Origin: DASVTU01 sp036387415
GTDB lineage: Bacteria > Acidobacteriota > Blastocatellia > Pyrinomonadales > Pyrinomonadaceae
NCBI GenBank assembly: GCA_036387415.1
Contig: DASVTU010000003.1
Location: forward strand, 1 to 64,000
DNA length: 64,000 nt
Direction: 5' to 3'
Shown here: one piece after another, positions 52,153-61,165 of the stretch
How positions within the stretch are numbered: the first letter of the stretch is position 1
How the letters are laid out: every line of letters begins with the position of its first letter
The notes under the pieces: model-generated
Told to the model about the DNA's origin: nothing
What the model saw: only the letters and a program-made list of their open reading frames with translations
The model's database searches: none
Translations under genes and position numbers: made by a program

Positions 52153-52901
52153 GTGTCTCCTCACGATTTTCTCCCGATTATTGTGGGTTTTGAGAGTAGT
52201 CAGGCGTGCTTGTGAGGACGCTCGACCGTCGAGGTTGTGAAACGAGAACAGGTTCTCAGGCGTGCAAAACGTCTAAATGTCGTGGGGCGGCACCTGAGTG
52301 TTCGCTACTTTTACGTCGGTGTGAGTCGCCGCGTTGGGAGGTCGCGCCAACCCGCTTGAAATCTGCGAGACTGTTAACTAAACCTTGCTTGCTGCATCAC
52401 CGCCTGACGGCGCGTGCTTGCCGCGAAGCCACATCTTGAAGCAAGACGGGCAAAAATTGCGTTTCGATTGTAGGTTAAACTTTTTGAGAAAATTACAGAG
52501 CAAGTGGAGGCCACACAGTACACGCATAATCAGAAAAATGTCAACAGGATTTTAACCGGAGTTCACCTATTCGCGTTACGTTTGCGTTGCAATTCCGTTA
52601 CGGACGTGGCGTGTTTCGGACGAGTCGTGGCAACACGTCGGGTCGTCTGCGGGATAAAAACTTGCTATTCACTGACTTGACCATCGGGAAGCGCGGCTTG
52701 TAGAATCCGGCACCTTGAGGAAGTTGATTCGAGATAGTAAACAGGCTTCGCCGCCTTCCACGCCGCAAGGCTCGCCCGACTTCAACAGCTTACAATAGCC
52801 ACAAACGCAAGCGGCCTTCGACTGCGAAGTTTGCACGCCGACGCTCCCAAACTCCCGACCGTTGTTCGAGATATATTTGCGTCTGTTCTAGGAGACATCA
52901 A
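52153..52901. other. Long divergent intergenic region with no recognisable gene
   Basis: Between the M4 peptidase and the Calx-beta/DUF4214 gene lie 749 bases. I find no protein family, no tRNA and no strong hairpin. The section around 52450-52560 is more AT-rich and probably includes promoters. Open frames such as 52206-52439 have no ribosome site or homology I can see. A small RNA or decayed gene could be hidden here. Confidence 0.4.
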
Positions 52902-54248
52902 ATGCTTCGCATGTCTGTGCCCGCATCAACACATGCCGCGCCTCTCTTGACCCGCTTCGTCGGGTTGGCCTGTCTTTTAATCTTATGCGTCGCCGCGCCG
53001 TGTCGCGCGGCAGCAGGCGTCGCAACGGGCGAGAGTTTACTCTTCAAACGAAGCAGCACGACCAACCCCGTCGTCGATGTGCACATCGACGACTCGCAGG
53101 GCACGGCGACGATTGCGGACCGGGATGCGTCTCTCGTTGTGCAGACGAGCAACGGGCTTTTCGACGTGAGCGAATCTGCGAGACGCATCACAGTAATCGT
53201 CAATCGTCCGAGCGGTGCGACGGGCACGTACAGCGTCTTTTATGAGACGGTGGGACAGAGCGCCTCCGACCGTTCCGACTTCTCGGCGGCCATCGGCACG
53301 GTACGCTTGGCTCCCGACGAGACGAGCAAGAGCTTCGATGTCTTCATCATCGACGACGTGTACGCGGAAGCATCCGAAACTTTTACGGTCAACACGACGC
53401 ATTTATCAGGCCCCGCTTCCGGCTTCACTTTCTCCATCAGTTTCACCATCATCGACAACGACGCTGCCAGCGGCCAAAGCCCCGTCAAGAACGGCAGCAG
53501 TTTCAGTGCCAGCTTCTTCGTCCGCCAACACTACCTCGACTTCTTCAACCGCGAACCCGACCTCGCTGGCCTCAACTTCTGGACGAATCAGACGCTCAAC
53601 TGCGGCAACCCCGATTTGCAAGTGTGCCGCGAAAACGTCTCGGCGGCCTTCTTCGTCTCGACGGAGTTTCAGCAGACGGGCTATTTCGTCTACAAGATGT
53701 ATCAAGCCGCATTCGACACAGGCGAGCAATTGCGTCTGCGAAAGTTTCTGCCCGACACGCAGGAGATAGGTCGCGGCATCATCGTCAATCAAGGCAACTG
53801 GCAAGAGCGTCTGGAAGCGAACAAACGCGCCTACGCAGACGAGTTTGTCTCTCGTCAGGAGTTTATCGCGCAGTATCCTTCGAGCATGTCTGCCGCGCAG
53901 TTCGTAGATAAACTCAACGCCAACACAGGCCATTCGCTCACGATAGAGGAGCGAGACAGCATGGTCTCTAGATTGAGCGGCGGGGCGATTACACGCGCCG
54001 AGGCTTTGCGCGAAGTGGCGGAGAACGCGGCGTTTAGCCAGCGCGAATACAACCGCGCGTTTGTCTTGATGCAGTATTTCGGTTATCTGCGTCGTAACCC
54101 GAACGATGCGCCGGAGTTGAATCTCGATTACGCGGGTTATAACTTCTGGTTGACCAAACTGAACAACCACGGCGGCAACTACATCACGTCGCAGATGGTG
54201 CGCGCCTTCATCACTTCCGGCGAATACGAACAACGCTTCGGCCTCTAG
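52902..54248 (+). CDS. Exported Calx-beta and DUF4214 domain protein
   Basis: A 448-residue protein with AGGAG eight bases before the ATG. A signal peptide (LTRFVGLACLLILCVAAPCRA) precedes a Calx-beta domain (about 65-190; ITVIVNRPSGATGTYSVFYE and FDVFIIDDVYAEASETFTVN), normally calcium-binding. A DUF4214-like region follows (about 200-448; FFVRQHYLDFFNREPDLAGL, with a second copy AFVLMQYFGYLRRNPND and YAGYNFWLTKLNNHGG). DUF4214 occurs in surface or extracellular proteins of bacteria; its function is unsettled. The next gene is another modular surface protein. Confidence 0.87.
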   Translation: MLRMSVPASTHAAPLLTRFVGLACLLILCVAAPCRAAAGVATGESLLFKRSSTTNPVVDVHIDDSQGTATIADRDASLVVQTSNGLFDVSESARRITVIVNRPSGATGTYSVFYETVGQSASDRSDFSAAIGTVRLAPDETSKSFDVFIIDDVYAEASETFTVNTTHLSGPASGFTFSISFTIIDNDAASGQSPVKNGSSFSASFFVRQHYLDFFNREPDLAGLNFWTNQTLNCGNPDLQVCRENVSAAFFVSTEFQQTGYFVYKMYQAAFDTGEQLRLRKFLPDTQEIGRGIIVNQGNWQERLEANKRAYADEFVSRQEFIAQYPSSMSAAQFVDKLNANTGHSLTIEERDSMVSRLSGGAITRAEALREVAENAAFSQREYNRAFVLMQYFGYLRRNPNDAPELNLDYAGYNFWLTKLNNHGGNYITSQMVRAFITSGEYEQRFGL

Positions 54249-54655
54249 TCGCCCGCGCAATGCGACGCGCCATCAACCGCCGTTCGAGCGATACCAAAGG
54301 CGCGACCGCGCTTTCCAGTAACGCATAGTCGCACTTCGCCTTGCGGAAAGCGACGGCGCAAATGAATCTCGGCGGAAATCGTCGCCCAAATTACTCCAAA
54401 ATTCCTCGCGGAACGGGGCCGTTTGACTTGACTATGGACGCAAGTGTGTATAGGATGCGTCCGTTTCTGAAGGGCTACTTGCCACGTTGCATCTCCGAGC
54501 ATTGCTCTCGACGCAAAATCAAGAGAGTACCTCGTCGGTCGAAAAGTCCACAAACATTCTACTGTTCAGAGACCCCAACAGGCCGCAAAACTGAAAGTCT
54601 CTGCACAGTCTGTCGCTTTAACCCTAACAATTCCAAAAAATGAGGAGGAAGTTTT
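54249..54655. other. Intergenic region before the HYR-repeat gene
   Basis: These 407 bases show no recognisable gene or strong hairpin. An open frame at 54341-54643 is Arg/Lys-rich without a family signature and ends just before the next gene's ribosome site, so it is judged non-coding leader. Promoter boxes were not identifiable. Confidence 0.4.
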
Positions 54656-57600
54656 ATGAGTCCCCGCCCTGTCACTACCCCTCTCCCCCGTGTTGGGAAG
54701 ATGAAAAAATTTCTATGTCGAATAAATCCGAACGTTAGGCAAACGCCGCGCACCTCACCCTCAAGGGGTCGCTTCGGCGCGTTGCTGGCGCTTTCGTTCA
54801 TCGTCGTTGCTGCGGCTTTTTATACTGCTTCCTCAGCCTCAACAATTCATCTGCTTCCGCGCAACATCCTTTCGGTTTCCCCCTCATCCTCTGCGAATAC
54901 CGATCATGCATTTAAAACTCACGTAAGTAATCGAACCGACCTATCTAACAAATTAACGAAACAACAGCACATGAGCGGCCTCGCGTCGCTCGAACCCGTC
55001 TACGCCTTCTCGCCCGTCGCCGTGTTTCAGAGCGGCGAAGCGATTATCACGCTCGCTTCCAATTGCGCGACGCCGCAAGCCTCTTTCAATCTGGGGCAGA
55101 CGGTCTGCGCCGAAGTTGTCGGCGCGCCGCAATCAATCTTCGGCTTTCGCCAGCGACGCGTTCAATGGATAACTCCCGACGGTAAAGTCGCACTGCAAAC
55201 CGACATTACCTCCGACCCCTACAGCGATTCATTCACGCTTCCAACCACCGGCCCACTCGCGCAGGTCGGCATGTGGACGGTTAGAACCATCAACAACCGT
55301 TCGCAGGGTGTTGTCTCGGCGACCTTCGAGGTGCTTGACCCCGCCAATGCGAGCACGGATTTGTCGCTCACGATGAACGGCCCCTCGCAGGTTGCTCCCG
55401 GCAGCAACATCGCCTACATCGTGACGGTCAACAACAACGGCCCCGACGCCGCGCAGAACGTCCTAGTCCTCAACGACGTTCCCTTCGGCGCGGGCTTCGT
55501 CTCCGCGACGCAGACGCAAGGCGCGGCCTTCAACTGCGTCACTCCGGCAGTCGGCGAGAGCGGCACGATTACATGCACACGCTCATCGCTCGCCGCCAAC
55601 ACCGATGCTGCCTTCATCTTTACCTTTAGTGTGGATGCAGCGACGCCGGCCGGCACAAGCATCGCCAACATCTCACGCGTCACGACTGCCACGAACGAGT
55701 CGAACAAACGCAACAACCTCGCGCTCGACATCTCCTCCATCGACCCGCTTCCGGTCTGCAACATCTCCTGCCCGACAGACATCGTGGTCACCGCCCCGGC
55801 GGATTCCTGCGGCGTGAACGTCAGCTATCCCGACCCAACCACGTCGGGCGGCACATGCGGCACCATCACGCGCAGCCACGCGTCAGGCTCCTTCTTCCCC
55901 ATCGGCACCACCACCGTGATTCTCTCCGGCGACTCCGGCGACCCCTGCACTTTCAACATCACCGTGCAAGGCACTCTAGACCCGCCGACGATTAGCTGTC
56001 CGGCAAACATCACGGCGCCTGAAACCACTCCCGGTTCCGGCTTCGCGGCGATTAATGTCGGCACGGCGACGACGACCAGCGATTGCGCGGGCACCACCGT
56101 GGAGGGCATTCGCAGCGACGGCCTCCGTTTGGATTCGCCATATCCCGTCGGCACGACCAACATCACTTGGACGGCGACCGACCTCGCAGGCAACACTGTC
56201 TCATGTCAGCAAACCGTCACCATCACTGGCAGCGGCTCCGCCTGTCAACTCAGTTGTCCCTCGGACGTTAACGTCAACACCGACGCCAACTCATGCGGCG
56301 CTATCGTCAACTATCCGGCACCCACGGGCGGCGACGAATGCGGCGCAATCACGGTCAGTAAGGCATCCGGCACCTTCTTCCCCGTCGGCACGACGACCGT
56401 CAACGTCACGTCTGCGTCGGGGCAGAGTTGCAGCTTCAACGTCACGGTGGTCGATGCACAAGACCCTGTTATTACTTGTCCGGCCAACATCACGACCAGC
56501 GTCGCTCCCAACCAGTGCACGGCGAACGTCAACGTCGTTGCGCCGACTGCGACCGACAACTGCGCTGTGAGCGTCGGCGGCGACCGTAGTGACGGCGAGG
56601 AGTTAATCGCACCCTATCCGGTCGGCACAACCGTCATCACATGGGCGGCCACAGATGCCTCCGGCAATGCCACGACCTGTCAGCAAACCGTGACCGTCAC
56701 AGACACGCCGACCATTAGCGCGCCGTCCGACATCACGGTCAATGCCGACAACAACTCATGCGCGGCCACCAACGTTGCGCTTGGCAACGCGACTGCTGTG
56801 AGTAATTGTTCGGGCTTCAACGTCACCAACAATGCTCCCTCGTCGTTCCCCGTCGGCATGACGACTGTCATCTGGACGGTCACGGACGGCGGCGGTCAGA
56901 CGGCGACAGACACGCAGACCGTCACCGTGGTCGATAACCAGAACCCGACCATCTCCGCTCCGCCGTCTCTCACGGTCGGAACCGGAGCCAACGCCGTCTC
57001 CTGCTCGGCGTTCGTCGGTGATGCGACGCTCGGCAACGCCAACGCGAGCGACAACTGCGCGGTCACCGTGGCGCGCAGCGGCGTTCCTGCCGGAAACGTC
57101 TTCCCACTCGGAACGACCACCATCACCTACACGGCGACCGACGCGAGCGGTCACACGGCGACGGCCACACAGACCGTCACCGTCGTTGACAACACCGCGC
57201 CCGTCCTCAGTTGTCCGTCAAACATCGTCGTCACGCTGCCGCTCAACACTCCGGCAACGAGCATGGCTGTCAATTACCCTGCGGCGACGGTCAGCGACAA
57301 CTGCGGCACACCCACGCTCGCCTACAGCAAACCTTCCGGCACCGTCTTCAACGTCGGCACAACCCCTGTCGTCGTCAACGCGACCGACGCGGCGGGCAAC
57401 GCGAGTTCCTGCACGTTTACCGTGACGGTGCTCTACAACTTCACGGGCTTCTTCTCACCCATCAGCAATCTCCCCACGCTCAATATCGTGAACGCGGGGC
57501 GTGCGATTCCGGTGAAATGGAGTCTGAGCGGCAACAAGGGCATGAACATCTTCGCGGCGGGCTATCCCGCCTCCGGTGTCATCACCTGCAACTCGAACGA

Positions 57601-57781
57601 CCCGGTGGTCGAAGTGACGGATACGAACACGGCTGGCAGCAGCACTCTCACCTACGACGCCGGAAGCGACCAGTATCACTACAACTGGAAGACGGAGAAG
57701 GCCTGGGAGGGAACCTGTCGTCAATTAGTCATCCGGCTCAACGACGGCAGCGAACACCGCGCCAACTTCAAGTTCAAGTAA
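54656..57781 (+). CDS. Large surface protein with DUF11, seven HYR repeats and a C-terminal PxKF domain
   Basis: This 1041-residue protein follows GAGGAGG. The N-terminus is unusually long before its hydrophobic segment (LLALSFIVVAAAFYTASSAS, residues about 43-62), so it is either a late signal peptide or a membrane anchor. After a spacer comes an MG2-like or bacterial-Ig region, then a DUF11 domain (about 232-360; SQVAPGSNIAYIVTVNNNGP). Seven HYR domains span about 367-926; each has the core P(V/I)GTTTV or SDNC and ends in TVTVVD-type strands, and most carry a Cys pair. The last 110 residues are a PxKF domain (GRAIPVKWSLSGNKGMNIF). HYR/PxKF proteins are thought to be extracellular adhesion or binding scaffolds. 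Two terminators follow. Confidence 0.88.
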   Translation: MSPRPVTTPLPRVGKMKKFLCRINPNVRQTPRTSPSRGRFGALLALSFIVVAAAFYTASSASTIHLLPRNILSVSPSSSANTDHAFKTHVSNRTDLSNKLTKQQHMSGLASLEPVYAFSPVAVFQSGEAIITLASNCATPQASFNLGQTVCAEVVGAPQSIFGFRQRRVQWITPDGKVALQTDITSDPYSDSFTLPTTGPLAQVGMWTVRTINNRSQGVVSATFEVLDPANASTDLSLTMNGPSQVAPGSNIAYIVTVNNNGPDAAQNVLVLNDVPFGAGFVSATQTQGAAFNCVTPAVGESGTITCTRSSLAANTDAAFIFTFSVDAATPAGTSIANISRVTTATNESNKRNNLALDISSIDPLPVCNISCPTDIVVTAPADSCGVNVSYPDPTTSGGTCGTITRSHASGSFFPIGTTTVILSGDSGDPCTFNITVQGTLDPPTISCPANITAPETTPGSGFAAINVGTATTTSDCAGTTVEGIRSDGLRLDSPYPVGTTNITWTATDLAGNTVSCQQTVTITGSGSACQLSCPSDVNVNTDANSCGAIVNYPAPTGGDECGAITVSKASGTFFPVGTTTVNVTSASGQSCSFNVTVVDAQDPVITCPANITTSVAPNQCTANVNVVAPTATDNCAVSVGGDRSDGEELIAPYPVGTTVITWAATDASGNATTCQQTVTVTDTPTISAPSDITVNADNNSCAATNVALGNATAVSNCSGFNVTNNAPSSFPVGMTTVIWTVTDGGGQTATDTQTVTVVDNQNPTISAPPSLTVGTGANAVSCSAFVGDATLGNANASDNCAVTVARSGVPAGNVFPLGTTTITYTATDASGHTATATQTVTVVDNTAPVLSCPSNIVVTLPLNTPATSMAVNYPAATVSDNCGTPTLAYSKPSGTVFNVGTTPVVVNATDAAGNASSCTFTVTVLYNFTGFFSPISNLPTLNIVNAGRAIPVKWSLSGNKGMNIFAAGYPASGVITCNSNDPVVEVTDTNTAGSSTLTYDAGSDQYHYNWKTEKAWEGTCRQLVIRLNDGSEHRANFKFK

Positions 57782-57798
57782 GACCTTGAACGCCTCCT

Positions 57799-57832
57799 GC
57801 GGGGAGACTCAAACATCGACGAGTCTCCCCGC
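57799..57832 (+). terminator. Stem-loop terminator after the HYR gene
   Basis: GCGGGGAGACTC (57799-57810) pairs perfectly with GAGTCTCCCCGC (57821-57832) around a 10-base loop, followed by TTAAAG. It starts 18 bases after the stop. The weak T tract suggests it works with the second hairpin. Confidence 0.75.
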
Positions 57833-57877
57833 TTAAAGACACACGAACGCATTACCCTAAACCAAACCACAAACGGA

Positions 57878-57917
57878 TAGAGGGAGCAGACGCTTCGGCG
57901 CGGCTCCCTCTACTTTT
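57878..57917 (+). terminator. Second rho-independent terminator after the HYR gene
   Basis: TAGAGGGAGC (57878-57887) pairs with GCTCCCTCTA (57903-57912), and CTTTTT follows at 57913-57918. Together with the hairpin at 57799 it forms a tandem terminator. Confidence 0.85.
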
Positions 57918-58067
57918 TCGATATGACTTGCTCCCTTTCGACATTCGGAGATGCGTTTTCAGCGATTCGGGATGCGCTTCGGGTGGATGTGTGACATTTG
58001 ATGCGGCGCGAGTTATCTTTAGTTTCTCTACTGCTTGAAACGTCCATATGTTCGGGGAGATTTACGG

Positions 58068-59003
58068 ATGAAGCGAATGTTGATAGGTCTGCTGTTCTGC
58101 CTTGTCGTGACCGGAACGGCGATGGCGCAGCAGACGGCGACGGCGAAACTCGAAGGACAGGTCGTGTGCTGCGCGGAATGTTGGGCGAAGGCCGACCGCC
58201 ACAAGGTCGAATACGGCACGGCGGAAGATTTGCTGCGGGCGAAGGATTGCGTCGAGGGCGGCGACCCGACGTTGCTGGCGGTGCGCGAGGGCAGCCGTTT
58301 TGCGTTGTATGAATTGGAGCAGGGCAAGTTTCGTCTGCCGGGGAAAAACTGGTTGGAGTTTGTCGGGCGACGCGTGGCGGTCGCGGGCGCGGTGCGGAAG
58401 CGTGGCAAGGCGGCGACGTTTCGCGTCGATGCGCTCGAAGTGCTGACGTCGAGCATCGCGGAACGCGAAGCGTCCGAGGTCGTCGGCAAGGAAGTTGATT
58501 TGACGCTCAAGGATTTATTCGGCGCGGAACAACGTCTCGGCGCGTTGCGCGGGCGCATCGTGGTCTTAAACTTCTGGGCGACCTACTGCGTGCCATGCCG
58601 ACAGGAGATGCCGGATTTGGCGGCGATTCAAAACGAGTATGCCGCGCTCGGCGTGCAGGTCGTCGGCGCTTCGGCGGACGAGGCGGGAGACCGCGCCAAA
58701 GTTTTGCAGTTCATCAAAGAGACGAAAATCAACTTTCCCATCTGGACGGGCGCAACGTCCGCCGACATGTTGCGCTTCGGACTCGGCGCGGCGCTGCCGG
58801 GAACCGTCGTCATCGGCAGAGATGGACGCATCGCCAGAGTCATCTCCGGCATCGTCAATCAAGCTGAATTGAAGAAACAGATTGACGCCATGCTCGCGGC
58901 GTCCGAAGCCGCAGCAGCAGCCGACGCGCGAAAGCAAGAGGGACGCAAAGATGTCGCTTCGACGAAGACGCGCGCGAGCGAGGCATCGTCGGTTCCGAGT
59001 TGA
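58068..59003 (+). CDS. TlpA-like periplasmic thioredoxin with a Cys-containing N-terminal domain
   Basis: A 311-residue exported protein that starts at 58068 (GGGGAG about 8 bases upstream). Signal peptide LIGLLFCLVVTGTAMAQ. Residues about 25-140 form an unrecognised domain with a Cys group VVCCAECWAK and further DCVEGG, possibly a metal- or redox-active site. From about 145 to 290 it is an AhpC/TSA-type redoxin: LKDLFGAEQRLGALRGRIVV, then LNFWATYCVPCRQEMPDLAA with the active CxxC. The C-terminal 25 residues are charged and low-complexity. It should reduce disulfides in the periplasm. The following gene for a barrel-like protein starts 27 bases later. Confidence 0.87.
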   Translation: MKRMLIGLLFCLVVTGTAMAQQTATAKLEGQVVCCAECWAKADRHKVEYGTAEDLLRAKDCVEGGDPTLLAVREGSRFALYELEQGKFRLPGKNWLEFVGRRVAVAGAVRKRGKAATFRVDALEVLTSSIAEREASEVVGKEVDLTLKDLFGAEQRLGALRGRIVVLNFWATYCVPCRQEMPDLAAIQNEYAALGVQVVGASADEAGDRAKVLQFIKETKINFPIWTGATSADMLRFGLGAALPGTVVIGRDGRIARVISGIVNQAELKKQIDAMLAASEAAAAADARKQEGRKDVASTKTRASEASSVPS

Positions 59004-59030
59004 CCGCTTTGACCGGGCGAGGGTCGCGCC

Positions 59031-59558
59031 GTGAGCGGGACGGAAAACGGAGATTCCTATAAGTGGACATACGGCGTGCGCGTCATCTCAAATCAGATTG
59101 ACCGCGCCAAATGGCGCAACACGCTAACGTATAGATTCCACCCGCGACTGACCGCCGGAGTCGAATACAATCCGCTTGCCGGAAAGGTGAGCCTCTTGGC
59201 AAACGTCGTCGCTCTGACGGAGACGCACAGGCGCCCCGCGCTCATCCTCGGCACAAGCTCCGACCGCATCGGCACGCCCTCCGGTCAATCCTTTTATGCC
59301 ACCATCAGCAAGAGCCTCAAACATCGGACGGGATTGCCCATCGCGCCTTACATCGGTGTTGCCTACGGCACATTTGAAGACCGTCTGCGACCAATCGGCG
59401 GCCTCAACATCAACTTCCACGAGCGTTGGAGTTCGACCATTCTCTTCGACGGCGTGCGCGTCCATCCACTCCTCAACTACACACGCGGGCGACACCAATT
59501 CGGCGTCATCCTCGAACGCGGACGCAACCCCGGCGCGAGTTATAGCGTTTCATTTTAA
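59031..59558 (+). CDS. Small predicted beta-barrel protein
   Basis: This 175-residue protein begins with GTG at 59031 (GAGGG 8 bases upstream) and shows alternating beta-strand patterns throughout: WRNTLTYRFHPRLTAGVEYN, KVSLLANVVALTETHRRPAL, YATISKSLKHRTGLPIAPYI, GLNINFHERWSSTILFDGVR. It ends SYSVSF, an aromatic C-terminus like that of outer-membrane barrels. No signal peptide is visible, which is odd for a barrel; the start may be wrong or the protein may be a fragment of a longer one. It is probably cotranscribed with the TlpA-like gene. Not assigned to a named family. Confidence 0.6.
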   Translation: MSGTENGDSYKWTYGVRVISNQIDRAKWRNTLTYRFHPRLTAGVEYNPLAGKVSLLANVVALTETHRRPALILGTSSDRIGTPSGQSFYATISKSLKHRTGLPIAPYIGVAYGTFEDRLRPIGGLNINFHERWSSTILFDGVRVHPLLNYTRGRHQFGVILERGRNPGASYSVSF

Positions 59559-59630
59559 GTGGCCTTCGGCGTGCATCGACGCGTGTGAGCCTCGCCGTGA
59601 CGCATTCTATAAATTAAGTGGAGCGTAATC

Positions 59631-60911
59631 ATGTTTGAAATGAAAATGATGAAAAGAATTCTCCTGCTCATCCTCTTCGTCTTGGTCTTTGTCAGGATAG
59701 ACGCACACGCGCAAATAACGGCCATCAGGGCTGGCAAACTGGTCGTGCCTGAGACGGGCGCGACCTTGAATAATCAGATAATTCTCGTCGAGGGGGCGCG
59801 GATTAAAGCGGTCGGCGCGAACATCGAGATACCGTCGGGCGCGACGGTGATTGACCTGTCTCGTTCAACCGTGCTGCCGGGTCTTTTCGATTGTCACGCG
59901 CACATGGCGTTCCTGATTCAACAGAAAGGCCGCGAGCGCGGGTCACTCTTCTTTTACGACTTAACGCACACCAGCGCCGAGCGCACCATCCATGCGGTCG
60001 TCAATTCACGCGACATGCTCGACGCGGGGTTCACCACCATCCGCGACATCGGCAACGACGGCAACTACATCGCCACAGACCTCCGGCGTGCGATTGACGG
60101 AGGATTGATACCCGGCCCGACAATCATCAATTCGGGGCGCATCATCGCGCCCTACGGCGGCCAGTATCAACTTCAGCCCGAACGCAAAGAACTCGGCGAA
60201 CCGGAATATCTCTATGCCGATACCAGAGACGAGATGCGTAAGGCCATCCGCGCCAACGCGCACTTCGGCGCGAGGGTTATCAAAATCGTCGTCGACGACC
60301 AGCCCTACATCTATTCCGTAGACGACATCAAATACATGATTGACGAAGCCGCGCGTGCAGGGCTGAAACTCGCTGCACACTGCGTGACGGAACAGGGCGC
60401 GCGCAACGCCGCCGAGGCGGGCGTCGCTTCGATTGAGCACGGCTTCGTCATGTCAAATGAGGCGCTCGCCATCGCGAAGAAGAACAACGTCGTGCTCGTC
60501 GGCACAGACTTCACCGAAAAAGCATGGCTCGCCTATGAAATCCCTGCGGAACTAGCGAAACGTTGGCACGCGCGTAGCGTTGACCGTCTGCAAAGGGCAT
60601 ACAAGATTGGTGTCACGCTCGCCTTCGGCAGCGACCTCATCTTCTACGCGCCCGACGAAACGCGCGGCACCTGGACGATGTCGCAGATAGAGACTTTCAT
60701 CGAAGCCGGAATCCCCGCGCGATCCATCCTGCAAGCCATGACGACCAACGCAGCGCAACTGCTCGGCGTCGAAAAAGTGCGCGGTGCCATCACCCCCGGT
60801 CAATTCGCCGATATTATCGCCACGCCCGACAACCCACTCGACAACATCTCAACGCTCAAACACGTCAACTTCGTCATGAAGAACGGCAAAGTCTTCAAGC
60901 AACCGAAATAA
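59631..60911 (+). CDS. Exported amidohydrolase (imidazolonepropionase/prolidase-like)
   Basis: This 426-residue protein has TGGAG before the ATG and a signal peptide (ILLLILFVLVFVRIDAHAQ). The metal-dependent hydrolase core is complete: His-x-His in GLFDCHAHMAF, the bridging Lys in ARVIKIVVDDQ, His in LKLAAHCVTEQGARNAAEAG and in SIEHGFVMSNEAL, and Asp in LAFGSDLIFY. The C-terminus (GAITPGQFADIIATPDNPLD) re-forms the small beta domain. Relatives hydrolyse dipeptides with C-terminal Pro or Arg, or cyclic amides; the substrate here is unassigned. Its export places it with the other periplasmic peptidases in the window. Confidence 0.9.
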   Translation: MFEMKMMKRILLLILFVLVFVRIDAHAQITAIRAGKLVVPETGATLNNQIILVEGARIKAVGANIEIPSGATVIDLSRSTVLPGLFDCHAHMAFLIQQKGRERGSLFFYDLTHTSAERTIHAVVNSRDMLDAGFTTIRDIGNDGNYIATDLRRAIDGGLIPGPTIINSGRIIAPYGGQYQLQPERKELGEPEYLYADTRDEMRKAIRANAHFGARVIKIVVDDQPYIYSVDDIKYMIDEAARAGLKLAAHCVTEQGARNAAEAGVASIEHGFVMSNEALAIAKKNNVVLVGTDFTEKAWLAYEIPAELAKRWHARSVDRLQRAYKIGVTLAFGSDLIFYAPDETRGTWTMSQIETFIEAGIPARSILQAMTTNAAQLLGVEKVRGAITPGQFADIIATPDNPLDNISTLKHVNFVMKNGKVFKQPK

Positions 60912-61076
60912 ACTCACCACCCTCCCGCCCTTAATTTTTGTTCCACGCTTGTATTCAAACTCGCGCAATGCTCCCCATGCCAGTGACGCCCTCGACACAC
61001 GAGATGCCTTATTAGCCTATATCCTCATAGTTTCTTCCCAGAGGCAATCGGTAAAATAGCCACCGTAAATCGGCAA

Positions 61077-61118
61077 AAGAAAAGCAGTTAACTTAACTGG
61101 AGTTAAGTTAACTGCTTT
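61077..61118 (-). terminator. Near-perfect palindrome acting as terminator of pilC (and possibly the amidohydrolase gene)
   Basis: AAAGCAGTTAACTTAACT (61081-61098) is perfectly complementary to 61101-61118 with only GG between the arms. On the minus strand the stem is followed by TTTTCTTTT. It lies 48 bases after the pilC stop and 166 after the amidohydrolase stop. The 254-base gap holds nothing else I recognise. Confidence 0.75.
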
Positions 61119-61165
61119 CTGCAGTTACAAACTTTATTGCCCTCTACAGTTTCCTTGTCAGGCGT

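Noticed and set aside
52206..52439. Small open frame in the long gap at 52.2 kb
   Set aside because: No ribosome site, no signal or domain, and composition like non-coding sequence.
54341..54643. 100-codon open frame before the HYR gene
   Set aside because: Basic, low-similarity product with no ribosome site, ending directly at the leader of the next gene.
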